DNA of 64,000 nucleotides from Heterocephalus glaber. Lineage: Eukaryota; Chordata; Mammalia; Rodentia; Bathyergidae. A program made the translations under genes and the position numbers. The stretch spans positions 2,497,426-2,561,425 of the forward strand of contig NW_004624733.1 in NCBI RefSeq assembly GCF_000247695.1. The letters run 5' to 3'. Under the pieces are notes generated by a model. That model was not told where the DNA came from and made no database searches. It saw only the letters and a program-made list of their open reading frames with translations. Of this stretch, positions 1-12,700 are shown piece by piece. How positions within the stretch are numbered: the first letter of the stretch is position 1; the number at the start of each line of letters is the position of its first letter.

Positions 1-572
1 GAATTTAGTCCAATACTTTTTCTGCAACTACTGATAGGATCATATGGCTTTTTCCTTTCCTCTGTTAAAATGATGACTTCTAGTGGTGGATCTTCCAATG
101 CTGAACCAACACTGACATCCCTATAATAAAACCACTTTCTACATACTGCCAGATCTGACTTCTAATAGTTTTGTTTTGTTAAACAAATTTCTATCTATGT
201 TCATATTTTTTTCTTCTATTTTCTTTATCCAGTTTTAGGATTAGCACAATGTTGAGTTCCTAAAATGAAGGGAGAAGTGTTCCTTTTTTCTGCTTTAAAT
301 GTTTGAACTAATTCATCAGTTAAAATGTATATGAGCCTGTTGTTGTCATATAGGTAGGTTTTCAAGCTAGGAATATACTTTAATAGGCACTATTCAAATT
401 TTATATTTCCTCCAGAGTCAGTCTCATTAATTTGTCTTCCAAGGCACTTCTTTGAAGTTGTCATTTATTTCAAAAAAGATTTTTGTAATATTCTTTCTAT
501 ATCCTTTTAAATTCTGTAAAATCTGTGGTAATGTCTTCTAGATTTTGATATTGTGATTTTAAAAATGTACAA

Positions 573-845
573 TTGATATTGTGTAATAGGAAGAAAAGAT
601 CTAAAGGAGCATCAGAAGTGGGAGGGGTAGGGGAAAGGAAAGAAGGGAAAAGAAAAAATATGACATACGGAAAAAAAATGGAAACAAAGTCTTTGCAAAT
701 AGGTAAGGGTGGAGGGGGTGAAGGGAGGGCGGGGGAAGAGGAAAAAAATAAGAACCAAGATACATCATGTAAAGGTACAAGATCTCAATGATGAATGTAA
801 GTATATTTTATACCTAAAATGTACCAATAAACTTAATGGAAAAAA
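573..845 (+). mobile_element. L1 3'-UTR tail, 5'-truncated
   Basis: A G/A-rich block (about 620-740) followed by an aagaaccaagat...gatgaatgt...gtaccaataaa tail. The same tail recurs at 10995-11150 (minus) and 12420-12556 (plus), and the G/A-rich part resembles the 3' UTR of the L1 at 37953-44640. Confidence 0.6.
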
Positions 846-1932
846 AATTTCATGCAAATTTTTAACCAACAGTTACTCAGAGACCAAAAAAATTCTCTTA
901 GAAAAAAGAAATAGAGTGATGTTCTTTTCAATGAACCAAGAGAAATTACTAGTATAAATGAAATTACTTAGCATGCATATTACAATATTTATATCTTCAA
1001 CTACTTTGAAGATAATGATACAAATGTATGTATTGACTAATGTTATTTTCTTATTATTTTGTTAGGAAATTTTTTTTTATAAAATTTTTTTTAAATCAAT
1101 AGGTCCTAAAAAGCAAATCACCAATACAGAATCAATTATCTGGTAGACAGGAATGATCTAGTAGAGAGGTTAATAATTCAAATTAAGGCACACCAATATT
1201 CTCCTTCAACGATTCTAACAGAGCTCACTTACCTTCCAAAGGGATTCAAATATTTGTGCTATAATACAATTTTGTTTTACTATTCGTAGCTACTCAGCTT
1301 GTAGACAATGACTGCACACACAATATAATTTAATATAATTGGTTATTTTGGAAGACAGAAGAGACAAAATATCAATATTCTAAGAATATTAAGTAGTGGT
1401 ATAATTATTAATCTTTTTAAAAGAATTATCAGCTTAAATGGATACTTTTCCTTTATTCCTAATAACATTTGACAAACAATAATTGAGTTTACAATATACC
1501 TTGTATTGCATACATTAACATAAATTCTAAAACTAAAAGAGAACCTAGATGTAGAGCTTATAAATTATAAGGGTCATGAGGAGACTAGTAAATGGCCAAA
1601 GAAAAACTAAGGCATGCATGGAGAAAAACATCAGACAGAATCATGTCTGAATATAAATTTTAAAAATATATTTCTTCATTGCTTTGACCCATAGAGTAAG
1701 TACTTCCAAAAGAGTAGGCTTCTATGCCAAGATAATACATGGTACAAATACACTTTCTTCCCCTTAAGAATTTTCTCCTCACCCTCAGCACATCCTGCAC
1801 TGTGGTTTTCTTAGAATTATAAAAGTAACTCCAAAAGGACTAAAAAAGAAAAATAGGAGAAACAGTCATGCGGCTACAACTAAGAAATGGTAAGTACTAA
1901 AGAACAGGAAAAATAACATTGCTTTCCTCCCA

Positions 1933-2090
1933 CCATGGTACTGGGGGCTGAACCTAGGGCTTCTTGTCCATTAGGAAAAATCTCTACCATTGAGCTACAT
2001 CTCTACCCCTTTTTCTTTTATTTTAGGACAAGGTCTTGCTAAGTTGGGCAGGCTGGACTCACATTTCTGATCTTCCTGGCAATTTCCTGA
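1933..2090 (-). mobile_element. B1-ID composite SINE
   Basis: On the minus strand a B1-like half (2020-2090) is followed by an old ID-like half (1933-2010). Confidence 0.6.
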
Positions 2091-3240
2091 AAATATGAAT
2101 GGAGCATATGCATTTGTAAAATATTATTCAGCTCTAAGAAGGAAAAAAATTTTTTTACATACTACCACATGGACATACCTTGAGGATATTATCTTGTATT
2201 TGTTACCTCACATACATACTGTGACTTAAATTACAACATCAGGAGCTTATTAACATTTATTTTTTCAGTTTAATTCTGAATCACACACAATGAAATTAAT
2301 ATTCTGAACACAGATTTAAACATCATTTCTTTACAAAGTGTACTTAATCAGAAGAACCATATCATTCTCCAATCTCATTCTTAATCTAAAACTCTCTTTA
2401 TCTACAGGCTTCCTCCTAGTGAATATGCCACAGTGCATGACATTTCATGAGGCATATCATCCTGGACCTTCAAATTTAGTCTCAAAATGTAGGGGGAGAG
2501 AAGTTAAGTAAATTATTTAACCAATGGTTTAAAAACATTTTATATTCCAAAATACAGATATGGAAAAGATAAAGAGTTCTGTGAGTTTAAGATAAAATAG
2601 ATCTCAAATCTGCTTCTTGCTTTCAGCAAGACAATTTAGTCTAAGTCCTCAGTCTTTTAAGAGGTATGTATTCATTTTCCTTTATCATGAAGGTACTTCA
2701 GATAAGGAGATTAGAACTAGCTTGTCTTATTAATAGGCCTGATCACTGCCCTGAAGTATTATTTGCTTTTTAATCCTGGCAAATGTAAGGTTCTGTCTAT
2801 AAGATTTCAACAAATCAAACCTAAGAAATTTATTAAAATTTGAATGAAGCATATCTATATAGTAGAGTATTATTCAGCCTTAAATAGAAAAGAAATTCTG
2901 TCACATGCTACAACATGGACAAACCTTGAGGATATTATTTTAATTGAAATACACTGGTCTGGTCACAAAAAGACAAATGGTGTATAATTACAATTAGATG
3001 AGTCATTTAAAGTAATCACATTCCAAGGAACAGAAACTAGAAAGGAAATTACAGGCATTGTGGGAAAGGGAAAAAGGACAGTTAAGTTTGATAGGTATAG
3101 TTTCAGATCTGCAAGATCAAAATGTTCTGGAGATGTTCATAGCAATGTGAATATGCACATCAATGAACTATACACTTAAAGGGTGTTTACATGATAAAAT
3201 TTATATTATGTAGTTTTCTTAATTATAACTAAAAACTCAG
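2090..3240 (+). mobile_element. Old L1 3'-region pieces
   Basis: Two related pieces (about 2090-2200 and 2845-3240) share 'atattattcagc...acatggaca...ccttgaggatattat', the usual L1 3'-end theme. The second continues to 'tgaactatacacttaaa'. Stretches between them are unassigned. Confidence 0.5.
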
Positions 3241-3268
3241 AATAAAGGACATATATAACTTAAAAATT

Positions 3269-3345
3269 GGGGCAGGAAGTGTAGCTCTCTGGTAGTGTGC
3301 TTGCCTAGCATGTACAAAGAGTTGAGTTTGAGTACCAGCACTATG
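3269..3345 (+). mobile_element. Old ID-like SINE
   Basis: Diverged copy: 'gaagtgtagctctctggtag', 'gcttgcctagcatg'. Older than the young ID family here. Confidence 0.55.
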
Positions 3346-4113
3346 CATGCATGTAACACACATATACCAGAACTAAGGAAATATATTTAAGTCACTTTGC
3401 TGTAGGATTTGAGACTGACAAAAATATTAGAAAACAGGGTTGATTAAGGTATGTAGAATACTGAATGAAGGAGTCTAGGTTAAATTGATGAGATGATTCT
3501 TATAAAGTTGGTTTCTTGCTTTATCATCAGGCTTTAGGAGTAAAATAAAATTATCTGTAAAAATTTATATATAATATGTACATTTCTTGGGGATTTCTCT
3601 CATGTTCTATGCTTTGTCTGCCTGTATTATAGGAATTCTCCTTCCCTAGTCATTTAAAAAATGAAAAGAACTCATTTAAATTTTTAATTAAAATTTATTT
3701 TATATAGCCAACTAACAAAACTATATTCCTTTCTCCAGGAAAAATTATTTTCAAGTTCAGCAGATTTTTAAAAGTTTTTTATTGTAAATCACCAGTTAAA
3801 TTATTTGGCATGTTCAATTATAAATAGCTGATTTTCTTGTATGTTTTAAATATCCTTAAGTCTTACCTTTACTGGTCAAGAAATCTTGCTGTTTTACATA
3901 TTTACTAAAGGAATGATGGCAACAACCTGAGATAATCACTAAATATCCAATGCCGAATTTTTACAGAAGTTTTACAATACAAAATGTCTGTATTTTCTGA
4001 TTTGTATTAAGCATAATAAAATGTCAAAAATACAAGGGGTGATTTGTAAGAAATAGTGAATGTTTAAATTAAGAAAAAAGAACTTATTACAATAAAAGAT
4101 ACATTGCCAGATA

Positions 4114-4560
4114 AGTGTGTTTGAAGTAAGAAGGAGTATTTTGGAGATTAAAAGCAATGGGTCTTAGTCTAATAAGTTTTTAAATTTAAACACTCACTAT
4201 ATTTATTATCTCCCCTCTTTGATCAAGCTTTTATAGCAATTTCTGTTAAATAAAAACATTACAGTGTGTCCTTGTCCACCTTATTCATGCAATCTGGTAC
4301 CATGAGACTTCAGGCTCTTTGCCAAAGCCAAATGCTCATACAAGGTAAATGTTTTCAGTCAATTTGGGACACTGAAATAGCCAAGACAGCACAACTAAAG
4401 ACACTCACAAAAGAGGACTGCCAGAACTGCTTCAGAAAGTGGGAAAAACAATGGGATATGTGTGTTTGGGTCAAGGGGGAGTATTTTGATGAGGTTTAAT
4501 AGCAATCTGTCTTTTATTATAATAAATTTTTAACAATTTAAACACTCACTTTATTTCAAT
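4114..4560 (+). mobile_element. Tc1/mariner-type transposon remnant with duplicated 3' end
   Basis: From 4279 one frame reads PYSCNLVP, a stop, then DFRLFAKAK, matching the DD34D-transposase motif around the third catalytic Asp (form PYSPDLAPxDFxLFPKxK). After a frame change it continues QLKTLTKEDCQNCFRKWEKQ and KGEYFDEV, the usual C-terminus of mammalian mariner transposases. The end (about 4459-4553) resembles a second copy at 4114-4200, both finishing near TTTAAACACTCACT. Stops and a frameshift show it is dead. Confidence 0.6.
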
Positions 4561-4761
4561 CCCATCTGGTGTGTCTTTAAAGTATCTATCATTAAGCAGT
4601 ATTACGGTAATAAAAATGACATGTTTACCACAAATAAAATACTCATTTTATATTTTATCCCCCAATTTGGAGTAAAGAAGTCATTACTATAAATTCATTA
4701 AGATACAGATAGAAATTTCATAGTTCTTATAATGGCAAATTTTCTCAAAAAATGCAATACA

Positions 4762-4858
4762 GGGGCCGAGGATTTAGCTCAGTGGTTTCGCCGCCTGCTG
4801 TGCAGGTGCAAGGACCTGAGTTCAATCGCCAGCACCAAAAAAAAAATAATAAAAAAAA
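4762..4858 (+). mobile_element. ID-like SINE
   Basis: tRNA-derived body (A box ttagctcagtgg, B box gttcaatcgcc) with an A-rich tail. Duplication GCAATACA at 4754-4761 and 4859-4866. Confidence 0.9.
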
Positions 4859-5591
4859 GCAATACAAATTCTTAAAAGAAAAGATCTTGTGTTTTACAAT
4901 ATGCACTATGAAGCAAAAGTATGGATTTCTAAATGTTAGCAGAACAAAAAATAATTTTTTAAAACTGCTACTGCTTAGCTGATTGTCTAGTTTAAAAACT
5001 AACCATAACAAAGTAATTCAAAACTCTGTGAATGTACAGCTGTACTACAGCTTGGTGAGATTAGAAAAATGTAATTCTTCATTAATATGTGATGTAGAAT
5101 TCACAAAGAAAACTAAATTTGACTGAAAATTAAATTACTATGATATGTACACTAGCATTTTTGTTAGGAATTTTTACCTACCAAACTACAGTCTAGTGAA
5201 AAATCATCTACTGTTTTTTAAACAAAGGTTAAGTTGTATTTAAATATTATGTTAACAAAAGTTAATACATTAGATATGTAACAGGGATGTAGAGAAAAAT
5301 ATAATTTAGTTCATAAGAGCATTGCTACAAAGAAAATTAAGACTATACAAGAATAAGAAAAACAAATGCTAACTTTCAAATTCTTTTTTTAGTACCAAGC
5401 TTCTGAAAACACTTTTGAGAAATCAGATGTTTAAGACTTCTAAACAAATACTTCATCTTAAATATATAATATTTTGTTATTGATTAGGCGGTCAGGAAAA
5501 TGAAATATTCTAGATTGTCAGCTTTTATCTGGCTCAATTTGAAAGCTAAAAATTAAAAACTATATATTTATTTTGACTGAATTAAGATCAA

Positions 5592-5679
5592 CTTTTCTTT
5601 TTTTCTTACTGGGAACTGAACTCAGGACCTTGCACTTACAAGGTAGGCAGCACCACCACTAACCTAAATCCCTGGCCCC
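5592..5679 (-). mobile_element. ID-like SINE
   Basis: Duplication TAAGATCAA at 5583-5591 and 5680-5688. Confidence 0.85.
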
Positions 5680-6027
5680 TAAGATCAATTTTTCTAAAAT
5701 ACATCACGTCATTCCCTTGGTCCACAACTGAATATTATCTAATGCAGTTAGACTCTTGGAATATTGTGATAATATTTTGTCGCAATCCATACATGCAAAG
5801 TGTGCATGCAGATAGTAATAGTACCTTCAAAAACAGATCTCAGAATTTCAAGTTGAAAACCACCAATGCTAATCTTTCTCTTGGTGGATTTTTGGTCCTC
5901 AAATTTTCTGTCTCATTTTCAATGTATCTGCTTCATAAGACTGCTGCTTCTAATTACCACTACTGCCTTCACTATTTACTGTTTTCTTTCTCTGTCCGCT
6001 CTTCCTTCACTCCCTCCTTCTTTTTCT

Positions 6028-6108
6028 TTTTTTTTTGGTTCTGGGGATCGAACTTGGGTCCTTTGTGCTTGCGAGGCAGGCAGCGGAACCACTGAGCTAA
6101 ATCCCCGG
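6028..6108 (-). mobile_element. ID-like SINE
   Basis: Inserted in a C/T-rich tract. Flanks repeat 'tccttct...tttct', so the duplication is less distinct. Confidence 0.88.
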
Positions 6109-7324
6109 TCTCCTTCTCTTTTTCTATCTCTGTGCTTCTTTTCAAACTAGATTAGCTTTGCTAACCAGCCAGCGAGCCTTTGGCTTCATCATTTAGTGAG
6201 TATACATGTTTTGTTGATGTTGTTACAAACTGATAATCATTCAAATTTTCTTTGTTCCTACAGCTAGCTACTTGTATGACTGGTTTTATTCAGAATAGTT
6301 TCAGGATTCTTAAAGACGGATGAGCCAGCACCCTACAGTCTGAATGTGACTACATCCAGCACGCTACTAAGTAAACATGTTTAAAATATTCTTCATTATT
6401 TGGTTATCATGTCCCATATTCAAGAAGTTAAACACATACAAACAGGTAATTTTTGATCACCTGACTCATTAGTAACTATGAATGGCATTTTTTCCCAAAA
6501 ACAACCAATAAATCTGACTGGTTAAACAAGGATCAATCAGGACTTTAAGATACATTTGTGCTCAGAAGAAATGGTTGGAACTGACACCTGATGGCTGTTT
6601 AAGAAGTACGCATTTTTTATTTTTTTACACATAGGTGGACATTTCCTTAGCAAGAATCTATCCTTTTTTAATATTAACAAAATTATTCTTAAATGATTTT
6701 TCTCAGAACATTAAAAACAGCCCAAATTAATTCACGTTAACAGACCTAAAAATCTCACTACCCTTGGACTTTGAAGTATTTCTTTAATTCTGGTATGAGG
6801 TCCAAGGCAAATCACAAGCAGTTTTTTTCTTTTCTTTTTCTTTTTAAATGATGAACAAAGTAAAATAGAGGAAATAACTTTAAAAACCAGAAAAGGATGT
6901 GGTGAAAATTAAAATATTTAAGATCTTAATGAAAAAAGGTAAGTTTGGCAAGGTAAATTTGCATCTAAAATTTGTTCTTAAGGAAGAAAGTCATAAAGAA
7001 AATGAGTCTGACTTAGCATAAAGGGCATGGACCAGAGTAGTAAGCAAAGTGTGCTAGGTAGATACAGTACACGCCAGGTAAGGTAGCATGAGGTTTGAGG
7101 AGAAGCCAAGTTAGTCGTACACATTTATAGTAGCTTAGAGGAGACAAAACTGAATTAGCCCCCAATCTTCAAGGAAGTTAGGGGCCACAGCAAGGAAGAC
7201 CACAAATTATCCCTCTGCAACTACTTGTCCTATTTCATGGTACCAATTTTTAATTAGATCAAGTATTTATAAAAGACTCAATGTGACATTAATGCCATGC
7301 TTAAAAACGATAATTTTAGTTCTT

Positions 7325-7410
7325 TCTCTTTTTTTTGGTATCAGGGATTGAACTCGGGACCTTGCACTTGCAAGGCAAGCAGTGGAACCACTGAGCTAAA
7401 TCTTGGGCCC
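7325..7410 (-). mobile_element. ID-like SINE
   Basis: Perfect 14-bp duplication TAATTTTAGTTCTT at 7311-7324 and 7411-7424. Confidence 0.92.
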
Positions 7411-7442
7411 TAATTTTAGTTCTTAAAAACTGAAATTCCTTT

Positions 7443-7488
7443 GATCACCGGTACCAAAAAAGAAAACAAACAAACAAACAAACAAACC
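7443..7488 (+). mobile_element. Extremely 5'-truncated ID-like SINE
   Basis: Only the last 13 bases of the SINE body (gatcaccggtacc) plus an A-rich (AAAC)n tail. Perfect 13-bp duplication CTGAAATTCCTTT at 7430-7442 and 7489-7501. Confidence 0.85.
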
Positions 7489-7932
7489 CTGAAATTCCTT
7501 TAACTGGGAAGGCAAATATTCTATTCCAAACGAAGCAATGACAAATTGCTTCAGCTTGTAAAGCAGGGGCTATTAAAGTATAACTTAGTTGTATAAATGT
7601 CTTACTGCCACACAGGTGTACTAACCTGTTTATGTACTGTCTGTAGTTGCTTTTATGCTATCAAGGCAGAACTGAATAGATGTGACTGAAAGGTCTCTTT
7701 ACAAAAAAATTGGGTGACTTTGGCTCAAAGTTGTACATTGAGTTTACTTTATTATAAATATTAAATATGATAGACTGCTTGCCTGATTTTCTTGGTGGGA
7801 GGGAGGGAGCTGGATTAGATTAGAGTGCTCGCTAACAGAAAAACAATTTCAATGAAGAGGGTGAGGTGGAAACTCAGCCACCAGGATTTTTGCCCTGTGA
7901 TCATATTGGGCCATAGTTTCTAAGAAACTGCT

Positions 7933-8015
7933 TTTTTTTTTTGGTACTGGAGACTGAACCTGGGACCTAACACTTGTGAGGCAGGTGGTGGCACCACTGA
8001 GCTCAATCCTGGCCC
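7933..8015 (-). mobile_element. ID-like SINE
   Basis: Duplication AAGAAACTGCT at 7922-7932 and 8016-8026. Confidence 0.9.
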
Positions 8016-9484
8016 AAGAAACTGCTCTTTTGGGAAGCACAATGCATGACAACAATGCTATTAATTTTTAAAAACATTTTAATAAGATAACTATTTTTCT
8101 AACTTTCTTTGAATACAATTTCATTTAAAGTCATCGTGTAGATTTATGCAATGAGTTTTTTCCTAAATGATGAAGCCAAATTCAAGCTTTTATCTTCATC
8201 CCCTGCCTACTATTATGACCTTCCAGTACATAAATATCCAAGTCCCCATCATGTGTATGATGAATGTAGATAGTATAAAGTGAATTAAAATTCATAAGGC
8301 AATAAATAACTTGCTGTACTTCTCTCTGAAATGTATGCACAGGGTTTCATTTTTGAAAAGGATTTAAACATTTTGTATTTATTCAACATCAGTATAGAAT
8401 GAAACAGGCTTTTCGGTACTATATATCAATTCCTAAATCTTCTACCTATAATCTTCAAAATTGAAAAAACAAAATTGTTACATATGGATTAATAACAAAA
8501 ATAGAAAGGCAGAAAGCATCATGAAGATTCTTTTTATGTCAAGAAAATTTGCTACTTCAATCTTTAAATAAACATAGTATATTTGTAAATTAGAAATGAA
8601 AAGAGGATATAATTTTTTTAAGTATTTGCTTTTTGTGGTAACAAACACTTAGAAATCCAAAATTACCAACAGCCAGAGTCATAATATGCAAATCATAAAG
8701 CAGCCTCATTTGAAATGCTTTTTTCAGTCATTTCAAGTCAGTCTGATCTTCTATGATTAAGCATGGACATTGTTTTATTTTTACATACTTAAAAATGTTA
8801 AAATCTAAAGGACAGAAAATATCCAAAATGAAAAGTTCAAAAGCAGAATAAAAGAGCAGAAATAACTTTTTAAAATGCTAATAATTTAAATCAGAAATAT
8901 GACTTGATAAAAGGAAACTTTCAATTTTCCATAAATACCAATCAAAACTGTTCCATATACACTAATCCCTCCCAAACAACCCAAAGCAAGCTGAGCTGCA
9001 AAAGTCTATTTCTAAAGCTATTATCTTGCCTGCAAGACTGGGAGGGCTATGAGAACTGATGGCTGAAAGAGCTTTGGAAAAGCCCACACATTCCATGGAG
9101 AATACCACTACCTGGTGTGGGCTAGGTATAGCAAAGTGCCTTCCTGCCAAAGAAAGAAGAGAGAGTCTGTATTTGGGATAGAACAAAACCAATGTTACAG
9201 TGCATTTTAAAACAAATGAAAGGTTCAAGAGTAAAATATTTAATAAAATAGCATTAGTTAGTTCCAGTCACTGGTACAGGAATATCTTAAATATTGAAAA
9301 CTGTACCAGAAACTTTAATACTTCATTTTCTCTAGATCATGCTTTAAGAAAATGGTCTTTGGTAAGAGCTTTTTCTCTAACTAAATTAAAATTTGATTAC
9401 ATTTGATAAAGTTACCATTCATATGAACAAACAGAATAAATTAAGCATCTGCCTAAAAGTAAGAAAAGAAAATTTAAAACTTAC

Positions 9485-9733
9485 CAGGTAAAGCTTTTGA
9501 ATGTGTCTGTTCTTTGCCGGGAATATGTGCACCTCCACCAAATACAGCGGACCACATTTTTTCATTTAAAGGATGGGCCACAATCCGAAACAGTTCATTA
9601 CTAGAATGTGTTGCCAGGCCATGGATGAAGAGACTAAGGTACACTGCTGTGAGAATCTCACAAAGCAAGACTGTAAGTCCTGACTGGGCTTCCTCACCAG
9701 AAGAATTCAAAAGTCTAATCAGACAAGTTATTC
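9485..9733 (-). CDS. DMXL1: DMXL1 exon w19
   Basis: 249 nt, phase 1 on both sides. It encodes [40 protein letters not shown] and [20 protein letters not shown]. Acceptor gttcttag, donor CCTG|gtaagt. The following coding sequence, expected to start in phase 1, is not found in 1-9484, so the next intron exceeds 9.4 kb. Confidence 0.94.
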
Positions 9734-12700
9734 CTAAGAACAAACCATAAACATAGCTGCCCATTAACAATAATTTTATTAACAATCAACTTAGTCTGAT
9801 TTCCATTACTGTTATAAACACCTGAGATAATCAACTTATAAACAGAAATAGTTTACATGGGTTAACAGCTGTGGAGGCTTCAGTCCATGGTCAGTTGGCC
9901 ACACCGCTTGTGAGACATTAAGTGCATGGCAGAGAAAGCTGCTCACCTCATGGCTAGAAAGTAAGAAAGAGCTAGAAGAGGTCCTGGATCCCACAATCCC
10001 CTTGGGAGCGTGCCTCAATGACCTAAAGAGCTCCCATAGGTCCTACCTTTTAAAGTTTTCATCACATTCTAGCTGCACTGAGCTGGGGACCAAAGGCATA
10101 CATGGGACATTCCAGATCCAAACTATAGCACTGTTTTAGATGAAATGAATCTTAAAGGACATAATAAGAGATTTTCTCTATCTTTTTAAGTGGATGTTGG
10201 TTGTACAGAGTGGTAGGTTTCATTGTGACATATTTATGCATGCATATGGCATTTCTGATCATCACTTCCACACTCTATTATGTGCCTTGCCCATCCCTCT
10301 TCCCTTATTTTCTTCTCTTTTAATAGTCTCAAGACATTATTTCTTTTGCTTTTTCTTGGTACCGGGGATCGAATTCACGACCTTGTGCTTGTAAGGCAGG
10401 CGTGGTGTCACTGAGCTAAATCCCTGGCCCAAGACATTATTTCTTGATTGATCTTAACTGGGATAAAAGACAAAATTGAGCATTAGTTGAATAAAAGATG
10501 CTATTATTCAATTATTGATTTAAGTATAATAAAGATAGTAATAAACATTAATGATCATGATTAAATATAATTATCAACTTCACTTGCTCTAGAATATGTT
10601 CACATACATAAACATTACCATAATTTAGACATATTTGCTTTAATAATGGTTAAATCTGCAGAATGCATGATGAGTATAGAAGAAATAATTGTACTATCAT
10701 TTCCAACTCCATGTTTGAAAAAAATTTTTTTTTTTTTTTTGGTACCAGGGATCGAACTCGGGTCCTTGTGCTTGCCAGGCAGGTGTGGCACCACTGAGCT
10801 AAATCTCCAGCCCATCTTTGAAATTTTTAATTAAATATTGTAATACTTAAAAAATGTACCTCGTAATTCTTTATTGTGGTAAAGTATAACATAAAATTTA
10901 CCACTTCAGTCATTTTTAAGAGCTCACTGGTATTATATCCATCACATTCTTGTGTATCTCATTGACTATAATCAAGCTTATTAGATATAATTTTCTTTTT
11001 TAAATTTTATTGGTACATTTTAGGTACAATATAATGACATTCATCATTGGAGATTTGTACCTTTACATAATATATTTAGATTCTTATTTTTTCCCCCTTT
11101 TCCTTCCCTCCCTTCAACCCATCCAAAGTCTTTGTAAATAGATATAATTTTCATACAATAAAAGGCATACATTTTAAAAATTTAACTATAGTTTTTTCTA
11201 ATTTTTGAAGTTTTGGAAAAAATGTATCAGGATTTAATATTTTCTTCCAAGATTCATAACTAGTAATGGTTTATTACACTTAATGAACAAATTCTGAGTT
11301 GTTTTCCCAATTTAGATAAACAATAAAAATATGCAATCTGACTCAAATTTCAATGATGTAATTTTTATTATGACAAGAGCAAAATTATTTTAAACATGAT
11401 ATAACAAAACACTTGAGTTATTTTAGTATAATGATCAAGGAAACAGATTAAGTAATTACATAACTTGCAATAAGTGGTGAATATTGAACTGGTAACAATT
11501 CTAACAATTTAAAAAATGATTATCATATGGCAAAACAAAACCAAATCTGGTTTTACTCATATAAGATTTTCAGAAGATTACAAAGAAACTCATACATAGA
11601 TAAAGTATTTATACCTGGCCATTGAGCTGGTGATGTATTGGGAGTTACTGCTTCATCTAAGCTCCCTGTTCTTAAAGAATGCCGATGGGGAAGCAGTACT
11701 GTTTCATATACCATTCCAGTAAACTGATTAGTTTGAAATGGGCTAATAAAAGAAAATAATATTTAAATTGATAGTGAATTTCACACATAATATTTCCACA
11801 TTTCAGATCTAATTTCCAGGATATTTTAAATATAAATTTGTATTAATTATGCTATGTTACATCTAGAGACTGTATTCTATACTTTAATGCTTATTTTAAA
11901 GTATGGGGCTGAAGTTGTAGCTCAATAGCAGAATGCTTGCCCAGAATGTGTGAAGTCCTAGCCTGGATTATAGCACTAGATATGCACACATACAAAAAAA
12001 TCCTAAAGCAAAGTATAAATATATACATTTTCTAAATTAAAGCACATCTGATGGGTTTTCAGTATATTTACTTAATGAAAGACACAGAACAGGTACAAAT
12101 GGAAAAACAATCACTACACACAGTAGCAAGCTCATGTGAATGACAATAAAGTGAGTTTAGGTTCAATTACATATTTAATAGCCAGCATACCCTACATGAG
12201 GCACTGAACCAGGTACTTAACATGTAATGAAAACCAGTTTCTGTGCCCATGAAATTTATACTCTGGTTAGAGAATGAGACACAAAAAATTTTCATCATAT
12301 TTTTCTTAAAGATGAAACTATGAATACGGCACTATGAAGGCAAAAGAGAAGAGTATATCACATATTTGGGAATTCAGCATGAGATTCTCCAACGAAATGA
12401 AACTTTGTCCTAAGAGTAATTAAACAAGGAAGGGCAGGGGAATGGGGAAAAAATAAGAACCAAGATGGATTATGTAAAGATGCAAATTTCCAATGATGAA
12501 TGTCATTATATTGTATACCTTAAACGTACCAATATAATAAAACTATAAAAAAGACTAAACAGATGGATGAACAAAATAACTTACACCTTGACATAAACTT
12601 TGAAATAATTCTGATAGTTTGTGAAAATACAGTTTTTGGCACAAAGAATTTGTGAAAACACCAGAAAATAGCACATCAGATATTCCTATATCATACAGTT

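Larger units (their letters stand above)
1..9484 (-). other. DMXL1 intron after w19 (part)
   Basis: 9484 bp. It holds an L1 3' tail (573), a B1-ID SINE (1933), old L1 3' pieces (2090-3240), a mariner remnant (4114-4560) and ID SINEs at 4762, 5592, 6028, 7325 and 7933. The stretches 1-570, 846-1930, 3366-4110, 4867-5580, 6110-7310, 7502-7921 and 8027-9484 are AT-rich with nothing I recognise. Confidence 0.75.
9734..11614 (-). other. DMXL1 intron w18-w19
   Basis: 1881 bp. It holds an LTR-like fragment (9836), a possible L1 3' fragment (10180), ID SINEs (10346, 10728) and a minus-strand L1 3' tail (10995). The stretch 11160-11614 shows nothing recognised. Confidence 0.75.

Noticed and set aside
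4266..4499. Possible small plus-strand gene
   Set aside because: It is the C-terminal part of a mariner transposase with a stop and frameshift upstream.
4762..4858. tRNA gene-like A and B boxes in many places
   Set aside because: They belong to ID-like SINEs: the same 75-base body with an A-tail and flanking duplications repeats throughout, and no cloverleaf with an intact acceptor stem is expected.
7466..7487. (AAAC)n as an ordinary microsatellite
   Set aside because: It is the tail of a truncated SINE with a 13-bp duplication, so it is reported there instead.
8962..9228. 88-codon minus-strand frame next to w19, possible next DMXL1 exon
   Set aside because: It does not resemble the expected DMXL1 continuation and has no matching phase 1 acceptor.
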